The translations under genes were made by a program, and so were the position numbers. From an uncultured Bdellovibrio sp. (lineage in GTDB: Bacteria > Bdellovibrionota > Bdellovibrionia > Bdellovibrionales > Bdellovibrionaceae), in assembly GCF_946478835.1 (NCBI RefSeq), contig NZ_CAMLDV010000012.1, forward strand, positions 1-41,327: 41,327 nt of DNA, given 5' to 3'. The notes under the pieces are model-generated. The model made no database searches. It was not told where the DNA came from and saw nothing but the letters and a program-made list of their open reading frames with translations. Below, piece after piece: positions 27,552 through 35,192 of this stretch (within the stretch, counting starts at the first letter, position 1; each line of letters opens with the position of its first letter).

Positions 27552-27574
27552 AACTTCCTAATATTAACAACCCT

Positions 27575-28792
27575 ATGACGTCGACATCAAACAAATCACG
27601 GCTTGCTATCATCTTTTTCACCGTTTTCCTTTATTTAGTGGGCTTTGGTGTAGTCATTCCCATCATTCCCATCTTAAGTCGCAACTTTGGCGCAACAGCT
27701 TTGCAAACGGGGCTTCTGCTCTCTGTTTACTCGCTGATGCAGTTTTTATTTTCTCCATTCTGGGGTCGCCTTAGCGATCGCTTAGGACGCCGACCTATTT
27801 TACTTTTCTGCCTTTTCGGTGAGGGCCTCTCGTACATTCTCTTTGCATGGGCCCGCTCTTTAGAGTGGCTTTTTGTTGCACGCATCCTTGCCGGATTTTT
27901 TGGAGCGAGTCTCTCCACCGCCTCGGCTTATATTTCTGACATCACACCAAAACACGAACGCTCCAAAGGCATGGCTTTGATTGGTGCCGCCTTCGGTTTA
28001 GGATTCGTTGTCGGTCCTGCGTTAGGCGGAGGCTTAGCCGTTTGGGGCCACCATATCAATCCAGCACCTCACTTCGACACTTCATTTTCAGCATATTGGG
28101 TGTCCGTTTTGTGTTTTGCAAATTTCCTTTTTGGAATCAAATTCCTCACTGAATCCTTAAGCGAAAAAAGCGAATCTGCGGAGAAGAAAAAAAGATTCTC
28201 TGTGATGTGGCACTATCTAAACGTAAAAACTGTGGGTCCTTTGATGACAGTTTTTCTTTTATGTTCACTTGCAATGTCTTCCATGGAAGCCACGCTGATT
28301 CTGTTCATGGGAGAAAAATTTCAGTGGGATGTAAAGCAAGTCAGCTTCGGCTTTGCCTATATCGGTGTGATTATTGTTTTCACACAAGGTTTTTTAGTGC
28401 GTCGTCTTTTACCTAAATGGGGCGAGCGCAAAGTGCTGCGTTTGGGCTTAACTTTGTTCGCTCTTGGACTTACCAGCATTGCCATCTCTGGAAGTATTTC
28501 TGCTATGGCCATAGCAATGACACTTCTTTCACTTGGGAATGGACTTTCGAATCCTTCCATCTTAGGAAGTATCAGCTTGCTCACAGATTCCAAAGAACAA
28601 GGCGTTACCCTAGGGGTCACTCAAAGCATGGCTTCACTTGGGCGCATCATCGGCCCCGCCATGGGTGGAGCTTTGTATGGAGCCGTGGCCATCACAGCTC
28701 CGTTTTGGGCCTCAGGATTATTGGCGTTTATGGGATTAGGCATTGCTTTGATAATTTATAAATTTATTCCCGAACACGGGCGCGTAGGTTGA
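27575..28792 (+). CDS. MFS drug:H+ antiporter-type transporter
   Basis: 405 residues with about twelve transmembrane helices. The motif between helices 2 and 3 (GRLSDRLGRRP) is the MFS motif A. The helix-5 region (G-F-V-V-G-P-A-L-G-G) is typical of the DHA1 (TetA/Bmr-like) exporters. The substrate cannot be read from sequence. No clear Shine-Dalgarno precedes the ATG. The promoter would have to lie inside the divergent outer-membrane-protein gene, and the pairing suggests co-regulation. The stop is two bases from the start of the next gene. Confidence 0.9.
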   Translation: MTSTSNKSRLAIIFFTVFLYLVGFGVVIPIIPILSRNFGATALQTGLLLSVYSLMQFLFSPFWGRLSDRLGRRPILLFCLFGEGLSYILFAWARSLEWLFVARILAGFFGASLSTASAYISDITPKHERSKGMALIGAAFGLGFVVGPALGGGLAVWGHHINPAPHFDTSFSAYWVSVLCFANFLFGIKFLTESLSEKSESAEKKKRFSVMWHYLNVKTVGPLMTVFLLCSLAMSSMEATLILFMGEKFQWDVKQVSFGFAYIGVIIVFTQGFLVRRLLPKWGERKVLRLGLTLFALGLTSIAISGSISAMAIAMTLLSLGNGLSNPSILGSISLLTDSKEQGVTLGVTQSMASLGRIIGPAMGGALYGAVAITAPFWASGLLAFMGLGIALIIYKFIPEHGRVG

Positions 28793-28794
28793 TC

Positions 28795-29136
28795 ATGGAA
28801 TTTAACAGCATCGGCTTTTTTCAATTCGACAATTTGCTGCGCAACCGAGTGCCGCTTCTTTTGGTGATGCTTGAAGAAGTGAATTTGAAGCCGTGGTACG
28901 ACAGTGTCGTACAAATGCACATTCAAAACGCAACAATTTCATGTACATCCAAAGAAGAAGCATTGAAGCTCATTCAAGATAAAAAACTGCCCGCACACTT
29001 TGGTATTGTCGTTTTAGATCAAAAAGGTGACAAAAGCCCCACCGTGGTTGCAGAACTTGAGAAGGTCGGTTTCACAAACGCGTTTTATGTTAAAAATGGT
29101 TTTGTCGGAATTTCTGAAGAGCGCAACCAAAACTAA
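28795..29136 (+). CDS. Rhodanese-like domain protein without the active-site Cys
   Basis: 113 residues. The core V-V-L-D-Q-K-G-D-K-S-P, then A-E-L-E-K-V-G-F and V-K-N-G-F-V-G follows the rhodanese fold. The catalytic loop (normally C-x-x-G-x-R-S) has Asp (DQKGDKS) where the Cys should be, so sulfur transfer is unlikely. The single Cys (ISC, about residue 44) is elsewhere. I chose the ATG at 28795. A TTG six bases earlier would overlap the MFS stop codon and has no better ribosome site. It is probably co-transcribed with the transporter. A regulatory or binding role is a guess. Confidence 0.72.
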   Translation: MEFNSIGFFQFDNLLRNRVPLLLVMLEEVNLKPWYDSVVQMHIQNATISCTSKEEALKLIQDKKLPAHFGIVVLDQKGDKSPTVVAELEKVGFTNAFYVKNGFVGISEERNQN

Positions 29137-29238
29137 AAGCCAACTGACAAAATAAATTAAAGCGTCCTTGGCGGCAGCCTTTGTTTGTAACATACTATGT
29201 ACATTCGAAAACCTAAAACTTTAAACAAGGATGTACCA

Positions 29239-30276
29239 ATGAAAAAGTTTTTGATTGCAACGTTGGCAACAACAGCCATGACAACAGCGGCACATGCAGG
29301 TTCTTTGAGCCTGGACATGCGTGCAGACTACAACTCAACAACATACAAAGACACTCCGGGAGCAGTGGACCAGACGAAATTCTATTTCAAAACAGGTCGT
29401 CTTGATTACCAAGCCAAAGCTCTTGAAGATCTTACTTTCCGGGTGCGTTTAGCATTCAACAAAGACGCCACTCGCGGCGTTGATGCTTCTCAAACAGCTG
29501 TTGAATACGCGTACTTGTCACACAAGATGTCGGATCTTTTCACTTTGACAGCTGGTAACTTCAACACTGAATTCGGCGGTTTCGAAGGCGCTACAAGCGG
29601 TGCTGATTTGTACTTAACTTCTCCGTTCTACACTCCAACAGGAGCTTCAACGACTCTTCTTGGCACAAAAGATCTTCTATATATGACTGGTGTAAAGGGA
29701 ACTTTCTCTTTCGACGGCCAACAAGTCCACGTTCTAGCAACGAACGAACCTGACACAAAAGCAGGTCCAACAGCATCACAAAACTCAAGCATGTGGGGTG
29801 TGATCTGGAGAGGCGCTTTCCTAGAAAAAGCATTGAACTTCAACTTGAGCTACCACACTCTTGCGGGTCCAGCAAAAGACGACAAACATCAATTCATCGC
29901 AGCCGGTGTTATGTGGAACTCAAGCCCGATCTCTGCATCACTTGACTACTTGATGGGCGAATTCAAAGCCGACGCAACAGGCTTCAAAGATTCTGAATCT
30001 TCATTCGTAGGAAAATTGGCGTACACAGGTTGGGAACAATGGACACCACGCCTTGAAGTGATCTCCACAGAAGAAAAAATCGGTGGTGTTACTGACAGAA
30101 CAAACAAATACATCGCTTACGGTGTAGTTGCAGAATACAAGCCTTACACTGACACAAACTTCCGCTACCACTTCGCCTACAACAACACAACAGGCGACCT
30201 TGATGGCGTAGCAGACAAAACAGTCCGAGACGAATTCGTAGTAGGCGCCCGCCTGCTAGCAGATTTCTTGAAATAA
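29239..30276 (+). CDS. Porin-like outer-membrane beta-barrel protein
   Basis: 345 residues from the ATG preceded by AAGGA and a seven-base spacer; an upstream ATG at 29197 lacks a site. A clean signal peptide ends at A-H-A-G (about residue 20). The mature part alternates hydrophobic and polar residues throughout, with strand motifs such as F-Y-F-K-T-G-R-L-D-Y-Q and F-R-Y-H-F-A-Y-N-N. This fits a 16-strand porin-type barrel. The last residue is Lys rather than the usual Phe, although L-A-D-F-L-K keeps a penultimate aromatic stretch. Codon use is strongly biased (ACA, GCA, AAC), as in highly expressed genes. A strong terminator follows. Confidence 0.82.
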   Translation: MKKFLIATLATTAMTTAAHAGSLSLDMRADYNSTTYKDTPGAVDQTKFYFKTGRLDYQAKALEDLTFRVRLAFNKDATRGVDASQTAVEYAYLSHKMSDLFTLTAGNFNTEFGGFEGATSGADLYLTSPFYTPTGASTTLLGTKDLLYMTGVKGTFSFDGQQVHVLATNEPDTKAGPTASQNSSMWGVIWRGAFLEKALNFNLSYHTLAGPAKDDKHQFIAAGVMWNSSPISASLDYLMGEFKADATGFKDSESSFVGKLAYTGWEQWTPRLEVISTEEKIGGVTDRTNKYIAYGVVAEYKPYTDTNFRYHFAYNNTTGDLDGVADKTVRDEFVVGARLLADFLK

Positions 30277-30286
30277 TCTGAATCAA

Positions 30287-30319
30287 AAAAAAAGGGAGGC
30301 CACAAACCTCCCTTTTTTT
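30287..30319. terminator. Bidirectional terminator after the porin-like gene
   Basis: GGGAGG (30294-30299) pairs with CCTCCC (30307-30312), flanked by A-rich DNA on the left and seven T residues on the right. It can stop transcription from either side, and could also end the transcript of the small peptide gene at 30433. Confidence 0.92.
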
Positions 30320-30432
30320 ATTTCCAAAAAGCGCCCTCACCAGACTCATCCATGTATCACTCAAGCCGAGGCAAACAGACCGTCTCCCAGTCACTAGTCC
30401 TTGGGCTGTGTCGTTACTTGTTGGAGGTTGAG

Positions 30433-30543
30433 TTAAAGCACTTTAAATTTCGCGACGATCGTCAAGATTAACAAGACAATCACCAACAAACCTTTAGTAA
30501 TCTTCAAAACGCGTCGAATACGTAAGTACGTTGTTTTACGCAT
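30433..30543 (-). CDS. 36-residue cationic single-span membrane peptide
   Basis: The reading frame starts MRKTTYLRIRR, continues with V-L-K-I-T-K, then a hydrophobic run G-L-L-V-I-V-L-L-I-L-T-I-V-A (18-31), and ends K-F-K-V-L. Ten of its 36 residues are Lys or Arg, seven of them before the helix. AGGAGG with a six-base spacer precedes the ATG, an ideal ribosome site. It is in a gap with no other gene between the porin terminator and valS. The size, cationic N-terminus and single helix match type I toxin peptides and other small membrane proteins. Its Shine-Dalgarno is paired in a hairpin. It could instead be a small regulator of a membrane complex. I could not compare it with other genomes. 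Confidence 0.68.
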   Translation of the reverse strand: MRKTTYLRIRRVLKITKGLLVIVLLILTIVAKFKVL

Positions 30544-30548
30544 CGGAC

Positions 30549-30574
30549 ACCTCCTGTAAGTTTTCGGACAGGAG
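30549..30574 (-). promoter_or_regulatory. Hairpin occluding the ribosome site of the small peptide
   Basis: On the minus-strand transcript CTCCTGT (30574-30568) pairs perfectly with ACAGGAG (30557-30551) around a ten-base loop. Five of the six Shine-Dalgarno bases lie in the stem. Translation would need the stem to open. This is typical of type I toxin leaders, thermometers or ligand-controlled leaders. Confidence 0.65.
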
Positions 30575-30581
30575 ATCCACC

Positions 30582-30615
30582 AAAAGCGAGTCTGGCAAAG
30601 GCCAAACTCGCTTTT
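30582..30615. terminator. Long symmetrical hairpin upstream of the small peptide gene
   Basis: AAAAGCGAGT (30582-30591) pairs perfectly with ACTCGCTTTT (30606-30615), and an inner TGGC/GCCA stem closes an AAAG loop. The A4/T4 ends are typical of a bidirectional terminator. It lies in the 5' leader of the peptide gene on the minus strand. On the plus strand it could end an RNA antisense to that gene. No annotated gene otherwise needs a terminator here. Confidence 0.6.
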
Positions 30616-30668
30616 GCATTTTCAGAACCACTCTGTTCCGAATTCAGAGCTCAATTCCAAAAAGTCTG

Positions 30669-30707
30669 CGAATAAAAAATCGTAAGCATGTTTCCGCATT
30701 GGACACC
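30669..30707 (-). pseudogene. Decayed second copy of the small peptide gene start
   Basis: The minus strand here repeats the region around the start of the 36-residue gene (30515-30551). GGTGTCC, one changed base, ATGCG, one changed base, AAA, then CTTACG and TATTCG recur in the same order. There is a four-base deletion after the start and an insertion of seven bases before TATTCG. AGGAGG is lost and the frame leads to an unrelated sequence. It looks like a relic of a tandem duplication. Confidence 0.5.
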
Positions 30708-30786
30708 CACACACTTCAACGCGCCAACCCAAAATTTTACCTTGCGATACCAACTCAAAACTCTCGGAGCGTAACCGGGAAAACCA

Positions 30787-30910
30787 ATAAAACCCTCCGA
30801 ATGAAATCCTAGGCCCTGAAGCGAGTTCCGCAGCAGCCAGTCCCAAAGGGACGGCGTCAGCGAGGACTGTCCGAGCGAAAGGGTCTAGGATTTCATTCGG
30901 AGGGTTTTAT
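30787..30910. repeat. 31-bp inverted repeat with structured 62-base loop
   Basis: The arms 30787-30817 and 30880-30910 are complementary over 31 bp with a single G-U wobble; 26 bp in a row pair perfectly. Weaker complementarity extends outward to about 30771 and 30932. The loop folds further, with GTCCC-AAA-GGGAC at 30840-30852. It has no coding content and is more GC-rich than its flanks. It looks like a dispersed palindromic element (REP- or MITE-like) or a stable RNA, rather than a simple terminator, because no T-run follows. Only one copy is in the window. Confidence 0.75.
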
Positions 30911-31020
30911 GGGTCTTGCCCCCGGGCATTACCCCTACCGAATTAAGCTTGAGTTTGCTACTCTCTAAAGGTTAAAAACCTTGGGATTTCGTATCCTTGA
31001 ACGCAGTTAGAGGTCTTCAA

Positions 31021-33699
31021 ATGTCAGAACAATTATCCGATCGTTACAATCCCGCAGACGTGGAAACTCGTACCTATCAGTGGTGGGAGAATTCGGGATA
31101 CTTCAAAGCACAAGATCAATCCACAAAACCTCCGTTTTCAATCATCCTTCCTCCACCGAACGTCACAGGTTTCTTGCACATGGGCCACGCGTTGGATCAC
31201 ACGATTCAAGACATGCTCATCCGTTGGAAGCGCATGAATGGTTACAACACAATGTGGTTGCCGGGCACGGATCACGCGGGTATCGCGACTCAATCTGTTG
31301 TTGAAAGAGAACTTAAAAAAGAAAATGTCACTCGCCATGATTTGGGCCGCGAAAAATTCGTAGGCAAAGTGTGGGAGTGGAAACATCAATATGGCGATCG
31401 TATTTATTCACAAATGCGCCGACTTGGTGACTCTTGTGATTGGGAGCGCGCAGTTTTCACTTTGGATGAAGGCGTTTCTAAAGCGGTTCGCAAAGTTTTC
31501 GTGAGCCTTCACAAAAAAGGTTTGATCTATCGTGGTCAACGTCTGGTGAACTGGTCAGGTCCTCTTGAGACAGCGATTTCTGACTTGGAAGTTGAACACA
31601 AGCAAATCAAAGGTTCTCTTTACCACATCAAGTATCCTCTTGAAGACGGTTCTGGTTTCTTGATTGTCGCAACAACTCGTCCAGAAACAATGCTGGGTGA
31701 TACCGCTCTTTGCGTAAATCCAGATGATGAACGCTATAAACACTTGATCGGAAAAAACGTCATCGTTCCTTTGATCAACAGAAAGATCAAAATCATCGCC
31801 GACACTTACGTTGACAAAGCTTTCGGTTCTGGTGTTGTGAAAATCACTCCGGCGCATGACTTTAACGATTACAAAATCGGTAAAACTCATCACTTGGAAT
31901 TCATCAACATCCTGACGAAAAAAGCGGAGATGAACGAAAACGCAGGTCCTTATCAAGGATTGAAAGTTCAGGAAGCTCGCAAGCGCGTGTTGGAAGATTT
32001 AAAAGCCCAAAACCTTCTTGAAAAAGAAGAGCCTTATGTTCATTCAGTGGGTCACTGCTCTCGCTCGGGTGCGGTTGTTGAGCCTTTCTTGTCTGAACAG
32101 TGGTTCGTAAAAATGGAACAGCTTGCAACGCCAGCAAAACGCGTTGTTGAAAGCGGCACGATTCGTTTTGAACCGGAATCTTGGACAAAAGTTTACTTGC
32201 ACTGGCTGAACAACATCGAAGACTGGTGTATCTCTCGCCAATTGTGGTGGGGTCACCGTATTCCGGTTTGGTATTGCACAAACTGCCATCATCAAAACGT
32301 GAGTGAAACAGATGTGACTGCTTGTGAAAAATGCGGCAGCACAAATCTAACTCAAGACGAAGACGTTTTGGATACATGGTTTAGTTCGGCTCTTTGGCCG
32401 TTCTCAACAATGGGTTGGCCAACAGAGACCGAGACGCTGAAAACATTCTACCCAACAAGTTACTTGGTAACGGGTCACGATATCATCTTCTTCTGGGTGG
32501 CTCGTATGATCATGATGGGTCTTGAATTTAAGCGTGATGTTCCGTTCCGCACGGTTTACATCCACGGTCTTGTTCGCGATTCTCAAGGTCGCAAGATGTC
32601 TAAGTCTTTAGGCAACTCTGTGGACCCGGTTGAGATGATTGAAAAGTACGGAGCCGATGCTCTGCGCTTTACATTTGCGGCTCACTTGTACTCTGGAAAA
32701 GATTTTAAATTCAGTGAACAACGTCTTGAAGGCTACAGAAACTTCATGAACAAGATCTGGAATGCCGCTCGATTCGCGCTTTCTAATCTTGCTGACTTCA
32801 AAGTGCCTGTGGAAGGTGTCAAAGCTCTTCCAAACAAAGGTCAAATCAGCGTGTTTGATCAATGGATCATCACGAAGTTGGCCGAAGTCACAAAAGAAGT
32901 GGAAGAGGCAATGGAAGGCGAAAGATTCTCTGACGCTGCCAATGCGCTTTATCAGTTCATTTGGAATCAGTTCTGCGATTGGTACATTGAATTTACAAAA
33001 CCAATCATGAACGGCAACAACATGGAAGAAAAACAAGCGACTCAACTTGTGATCGCCCAAGTTTTGAATCGCATGATGCGCTTATTGCACCCATTTGCTC
33101 CGTTTATTTCGGAAGAGATTTACCAAAAGCTGCCAATCAAAGGCACGGCTTGTATCGTGGATCAATTCCCGAATACACGTAACGATAAAGAGTTCCTAAG
33201 CCTGGGCTCAGCTCAAGCGGCTCTTGAAATCGACATCGTGAAGGAAGTGATCACGGCGATTCGCAACATTCGTGGTGAAAATCGCATCAGTCCGGCTGTT
33301 AAAATCAACGTGCGTTTGGGTGTCACAAACGACCAAGTTCAAAAAATCTTGGGCAACAACCGCACGGCGATTTTGACTATGGGACGTGTCGAGAACCTTG
33401 AAATCGGAGAAGAAGGCAACCTGATGAAGTGTGCTGTGGCTCCGGTCATTGTGAAAGACACAAGTGTAAAAGTGATCATCCCGCTTGAAGGCTTGGTGGA
33501 CTTTGATGAAGAAGTAAAACGCATCAACAAGTTGATCGAGAAACTTCAAAAAGACATCACAATGCTTTCTGGTAAGCTTTCAAACGAGAAGTTTATTGCG
33601 AACGCAGACGAAGAAGTCGTTGCAGCGGATAAGGCTTTGTTGGCTCAATCGAAGGTCCAACTGGAGTCTTTGCGTGATGCTTTGACTCGTTTCCAATAA
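31021..33699 (+). CDS. valS: Valyl-tRNA synthetase
   Basis: 892 residues, normal for bacterial ValS. The class I signatures are present: PPPNVTGFLHMGHAL (HIGH-type) near residue 43 and GRKMSKSLGN (KMSKS) near residue 524. The catalytic insertion contains the editing domain, with T-T-R-P-E-T-M-L-G-D-T-A. A Cys4 zinc-like knuckle (C-T-N-C and C-E-K-C) lies near residues 420-440. A tRNA-binding anticodon domain and the C-terminal coiled coil (about 830-890) complete it. It charges tRNA-Val with valine. The start with GAGG and a seven-base spacer is preferred over an in-frame TTG at 30997. A small AAGGTT/AACCTT hairpin lies at 30968-30982. I see no T-box. Confidence 0.97.
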   Translation: MSEQLSDRYNPADVETRTYQWWENSGYFKAQDQSTKPPFSIILPPPNVTGFLHMGHALDHTIQDMLIRWKRMNGYNTMWLPGTDHAGIATQSVVERELKKENVTRHDLGREKFVGKVWEWKHQYGDRIYSQMRRLGDSCDWERAVFTLDEGVSKAVRKVFVSLHKKGLIYRGQRLVNWSGPLETAISDLEVEHKQIKGSLYHIKYPLEDGSGFLIVATTRPETMLGDTALCVNPDDERYKHLIGKNVIVPLINRKIKIIADTYVDKAFGSGVVKITPAHDFNDYKIGKTHHLEFINILTKKAEMNENAGPYQGLKVQEARKRVLEDLKAQNLLEKEEPYVHSVGHCSRSGAVVEPFLSEQWFVKMEQLATPAKRVVESGTIRFEPESWTKVYLHWLNNIEDWCISRQLWWGHRIPVWYCTNCHHQNVSETDVTACEKCGSTNLTQDEDVLDTWFSSALWPFSTMGWPTETETLKTFYPTSYLVTGHDIIFFWVARMIMMGLEFKRDVPFRTVYIHGLVRDSQGRKMSKSLGNSVDPVEMIEKYGADALRFTFAAHLYSGKDFKFSEQRLEGYRNFMNKIWNAARFALSNLADFKVPVEGVKALPNKGQISVFDQWIITKLAEVTKEVEEAMEGERFSDAANALYQFIWNQFCDWYIEFTKPIMNGNNMEEKQATQLVIAQVLNRMMRLLHPFAPFISEEIYQKLPIKGTACIVDQFPNTRNDKEFLSLGSAQAALEIDIVKEVITAIRNIRGENRISPAVKINVRLGVTNDQVQKILGNNRTAILTMGRVENLEIGEEGNLMKCAVAPVIVKDTSVKVIIPLEGLVDFDEEVKRINKLIEKLQKDITMLSGKLSNEKFIANADEEVVAADKALLAQSKVQLESLRDALTRFQ

Positions 33700-33721
33700 G
33701 CCTTAAAAGTAATTTCCAAAT

Positions 33722-33753
33722 AACGGCGAGCAGACAACCCTCCTCGCCGTTTT
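33722..33753 (+). terminator. Intrinsic terminator of valS
   Basis: AACGGCGAG (33722-33730) pairs with CTCGCCGTT (33743-33751) over 9 bp and runs into a short T-tract. Confidence 0.82.
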
Positions 33754-33779
33754 CATCGTAGCACTCACTGCGAAAGATT

Positions 33780-34553
33780 CTACTTACAACGACACGCCAT
33801 TTTTGCAGAGTCCGCATCGATGCAAGTAAAAGTCTTACCATCGTGCGGAAGTTCAAACGAATAAATCTTTCCGTTTCTTTCAATCAGTAAAAGATCATCG
33901 CCGTTTTGATAAAACATACGGCGAGATGTCGATTTGCCAACAAGCTCCCCGTCTGATTCAAGGCTTGCGATTAAGGCCTCCGAAGGATTCGCCATTTGGT
34001 CTGCCGCCAAAGGCAATTCTTTCTGTTCACCTGAAGTGCTCAAAGAATAATACTTTAAGTTTTTCTGTGACTGCTTTTCCGGATCCGGAGAATTCTCAAT
34101 GTAGATGCGACGAAGCTCGCCTGCTTTCGTGCGAATATCCGTCGCAGACCATTCGTCTGTCGTCATCACGATGTCACCTAAGTCAGGAGAAATCGCTTTA
34201 TTGAAAGTTTCAAAATTAATTTCAGATTGAGGATCAAGCTGTCCCACTTGCATGTTTAAGCAAACAGCCATTTCTTTAAGATGTTTTTTATAAGCTTCAA
34301 ATTTTCCGGCGTCTTCCATTTGTGTTGGAAGAAATCCCGCGCTCGGAGCCGCCGCTTGCTCTGACGGAGGAGGTACTTCGCCTTTAGGTTTTCCAGCGGC
34401 CGCAGAAGAAGATTCAGGAGGAACGTTTCCCATCGTTTCGGGATCAACGACAGCCGTAGGATTTTTTTCTCCGCCCGACCAAAATTGGCAATAAGAGATG
34501 ATTAAAATAACAGCGGCGCCAACAATGAGGAGTATTAAAGTATTCTTCTTCAT
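33780..34553 (-). CDS. Membrane-anchored hypothetical protein
   Basis: 257 residues from the ATG with AAGGT just before it; a TTG seven codons upstream is less likely. One N-terminal hydrophobic helix (about 5-24) is followed by a Pro/Ala/Ser-rich tether of about 50 residues and a periplasmic domain of about 180 residues. That domain has several cysteines, including a late C-I-D-A-D and C-R-C pair that may form disulfides. I do not recognise the fold. It lies downstream of another exported protein gene on the same strand, with 44 bp between. Confidence 0.75.
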   Translation of the reverse strand: MKKNTLILLIVGAAVILIISYCQFWSGGEKNPTAVVDPETMGNVPPESSSAAAGKPKGEVPPPSEQAAAPSAGFLPTQMEDAGKFEAYKKHLKEMAVCLNMQVGQLDPQSEINFETFNKAISPDLGDIVMTTDEWSATDIRTKAGELRRIYIENSPDPEKQSQKNLKYYSLSTSGEQKELPLAADQMANPSEALIASLESDGELVGKSTSRRMFYQNGDDLLLIERNGKIYSFELPHDGKTFTCIDADSAKMACRCK

Positions 34554-34597
34554 ACCTTGTTGTACGCCGTTCAAATCTTTTTATCAAGAAACGGTGC

Positions 34598-35068
34598 TTA
34601 CCGACTGATATCGACGGCAACATCGATGGGTTCAAACGAAACCACAGAAACGCCAATAAAACGCATGCGAACTTGCAGAATATCAAAAACCTGCGCGACC
34701 TTTTCGCAATTAGGTCCTTTCAAAGTCATGTACATTAAATAATTAGGAAGACCTGGCTGATATTCAAATTGCCAGTGAGAAATCGCCTCGCAACCCTGAA
34801 CCACTTTGGGAAAATCCAAAGCTTCAAACTCGGCTTTTTGTGCGTTCGTAAAGGAGATTTCTTTATCTTGCAAAAACGGATCGACTTTATCGGCCACTAA
34901 ACCCACACGCAAAGTCGCTTCTTGAGTCACCGGATTCCATACAAACGAATAATCGTACTTACCCGGCGCCAGAGTATTGATTTTAAAACTCATGAAGTTA
35001 TCAGCTGCCTGACTGTACGCCGACCACAAACTCACTAAGACCATCAACACAAACACAAAATATCGCAT
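34598..35068 (-). CDS. Exported hypothetical protein
   Basis: 156 residues. A signal peptide ends near S-Q-A-A (about residue 21). The mature domain is beta-rich with two cysteines (G-C-E and N-C-E) that probably form a disulfide. No family recognised. GAGGGGG precedes the ATG. A strong hairpin at 35131-35162 separates it from the upstream oxygenase gene, so it probably has its own promoter. It may be co-transcribed with the membrane-anchored gene that follows. Confidence 0.75.
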   Translation of the reverse strand: MRYFVFVLMVLVSLWSAYSQAADNFMSFKINTLAPGKYDYSFVWNPVTQEATLRVGLVADKVDPFLQDKEISFTNAQKAEFEALDFPKVVQGCEAISHWQFEYQPGLPNYLMYMTLKGPNCEKVAQVFDILQVRMRFIGVSVVSFEPIDVAVDISR

Positions 35069-35130
35069 GAATCCCCCTCATGTCCTATCCGTGAAACAAG
35101 TCGTTTTTATCTAATCTCAAGCGCAAAATG

Positions 35131-35162
35131 CAAGAAAGGGATCCTTGCGAATCCCTTTCTTG
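35131..35162 (-). terminator. Terminator-like 12-bp inverted repeat after the oxygenase gene
   Basis: CAAGAAAGGGAT (35131-35142) pairs perfectly with ATCCCTTTCTTG (35151-35162) around an eight-base loop. The minus strand then reads CATTTTG. The T-tract is modest but the stem is strong. Confidence 0.75.
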
Positions 35163-35192
35163 AAGTCATTTCAGTTCGGTGACGGAAAATGT

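Noticed and set aside
30622..30846. 74-codon minus-strand frame running out of the palindromic element
   Set aside because: Its start lies inside the inverted-repeat element, there is no ribosome site, and its end is the decayed copy of the small peptide start.
30818..30879. Cyclic-di-GMP riboswitch or another named RNA in the palindrome loop
   Set aside because: The conserved core of the GEMM riboswitch is absent, and I could not match the loop to a family I know.
30933..31020. T-box or other amino-acid riboswitch before valS
   Set aside because: No T-box sequence or specifier-loop pattern is visible; only a small 6-bp hairpin is present.
31904..32377. Minus-strand 157-codon frame opposite valS
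   Set aside because: Antisense shadow of a conserved gene.
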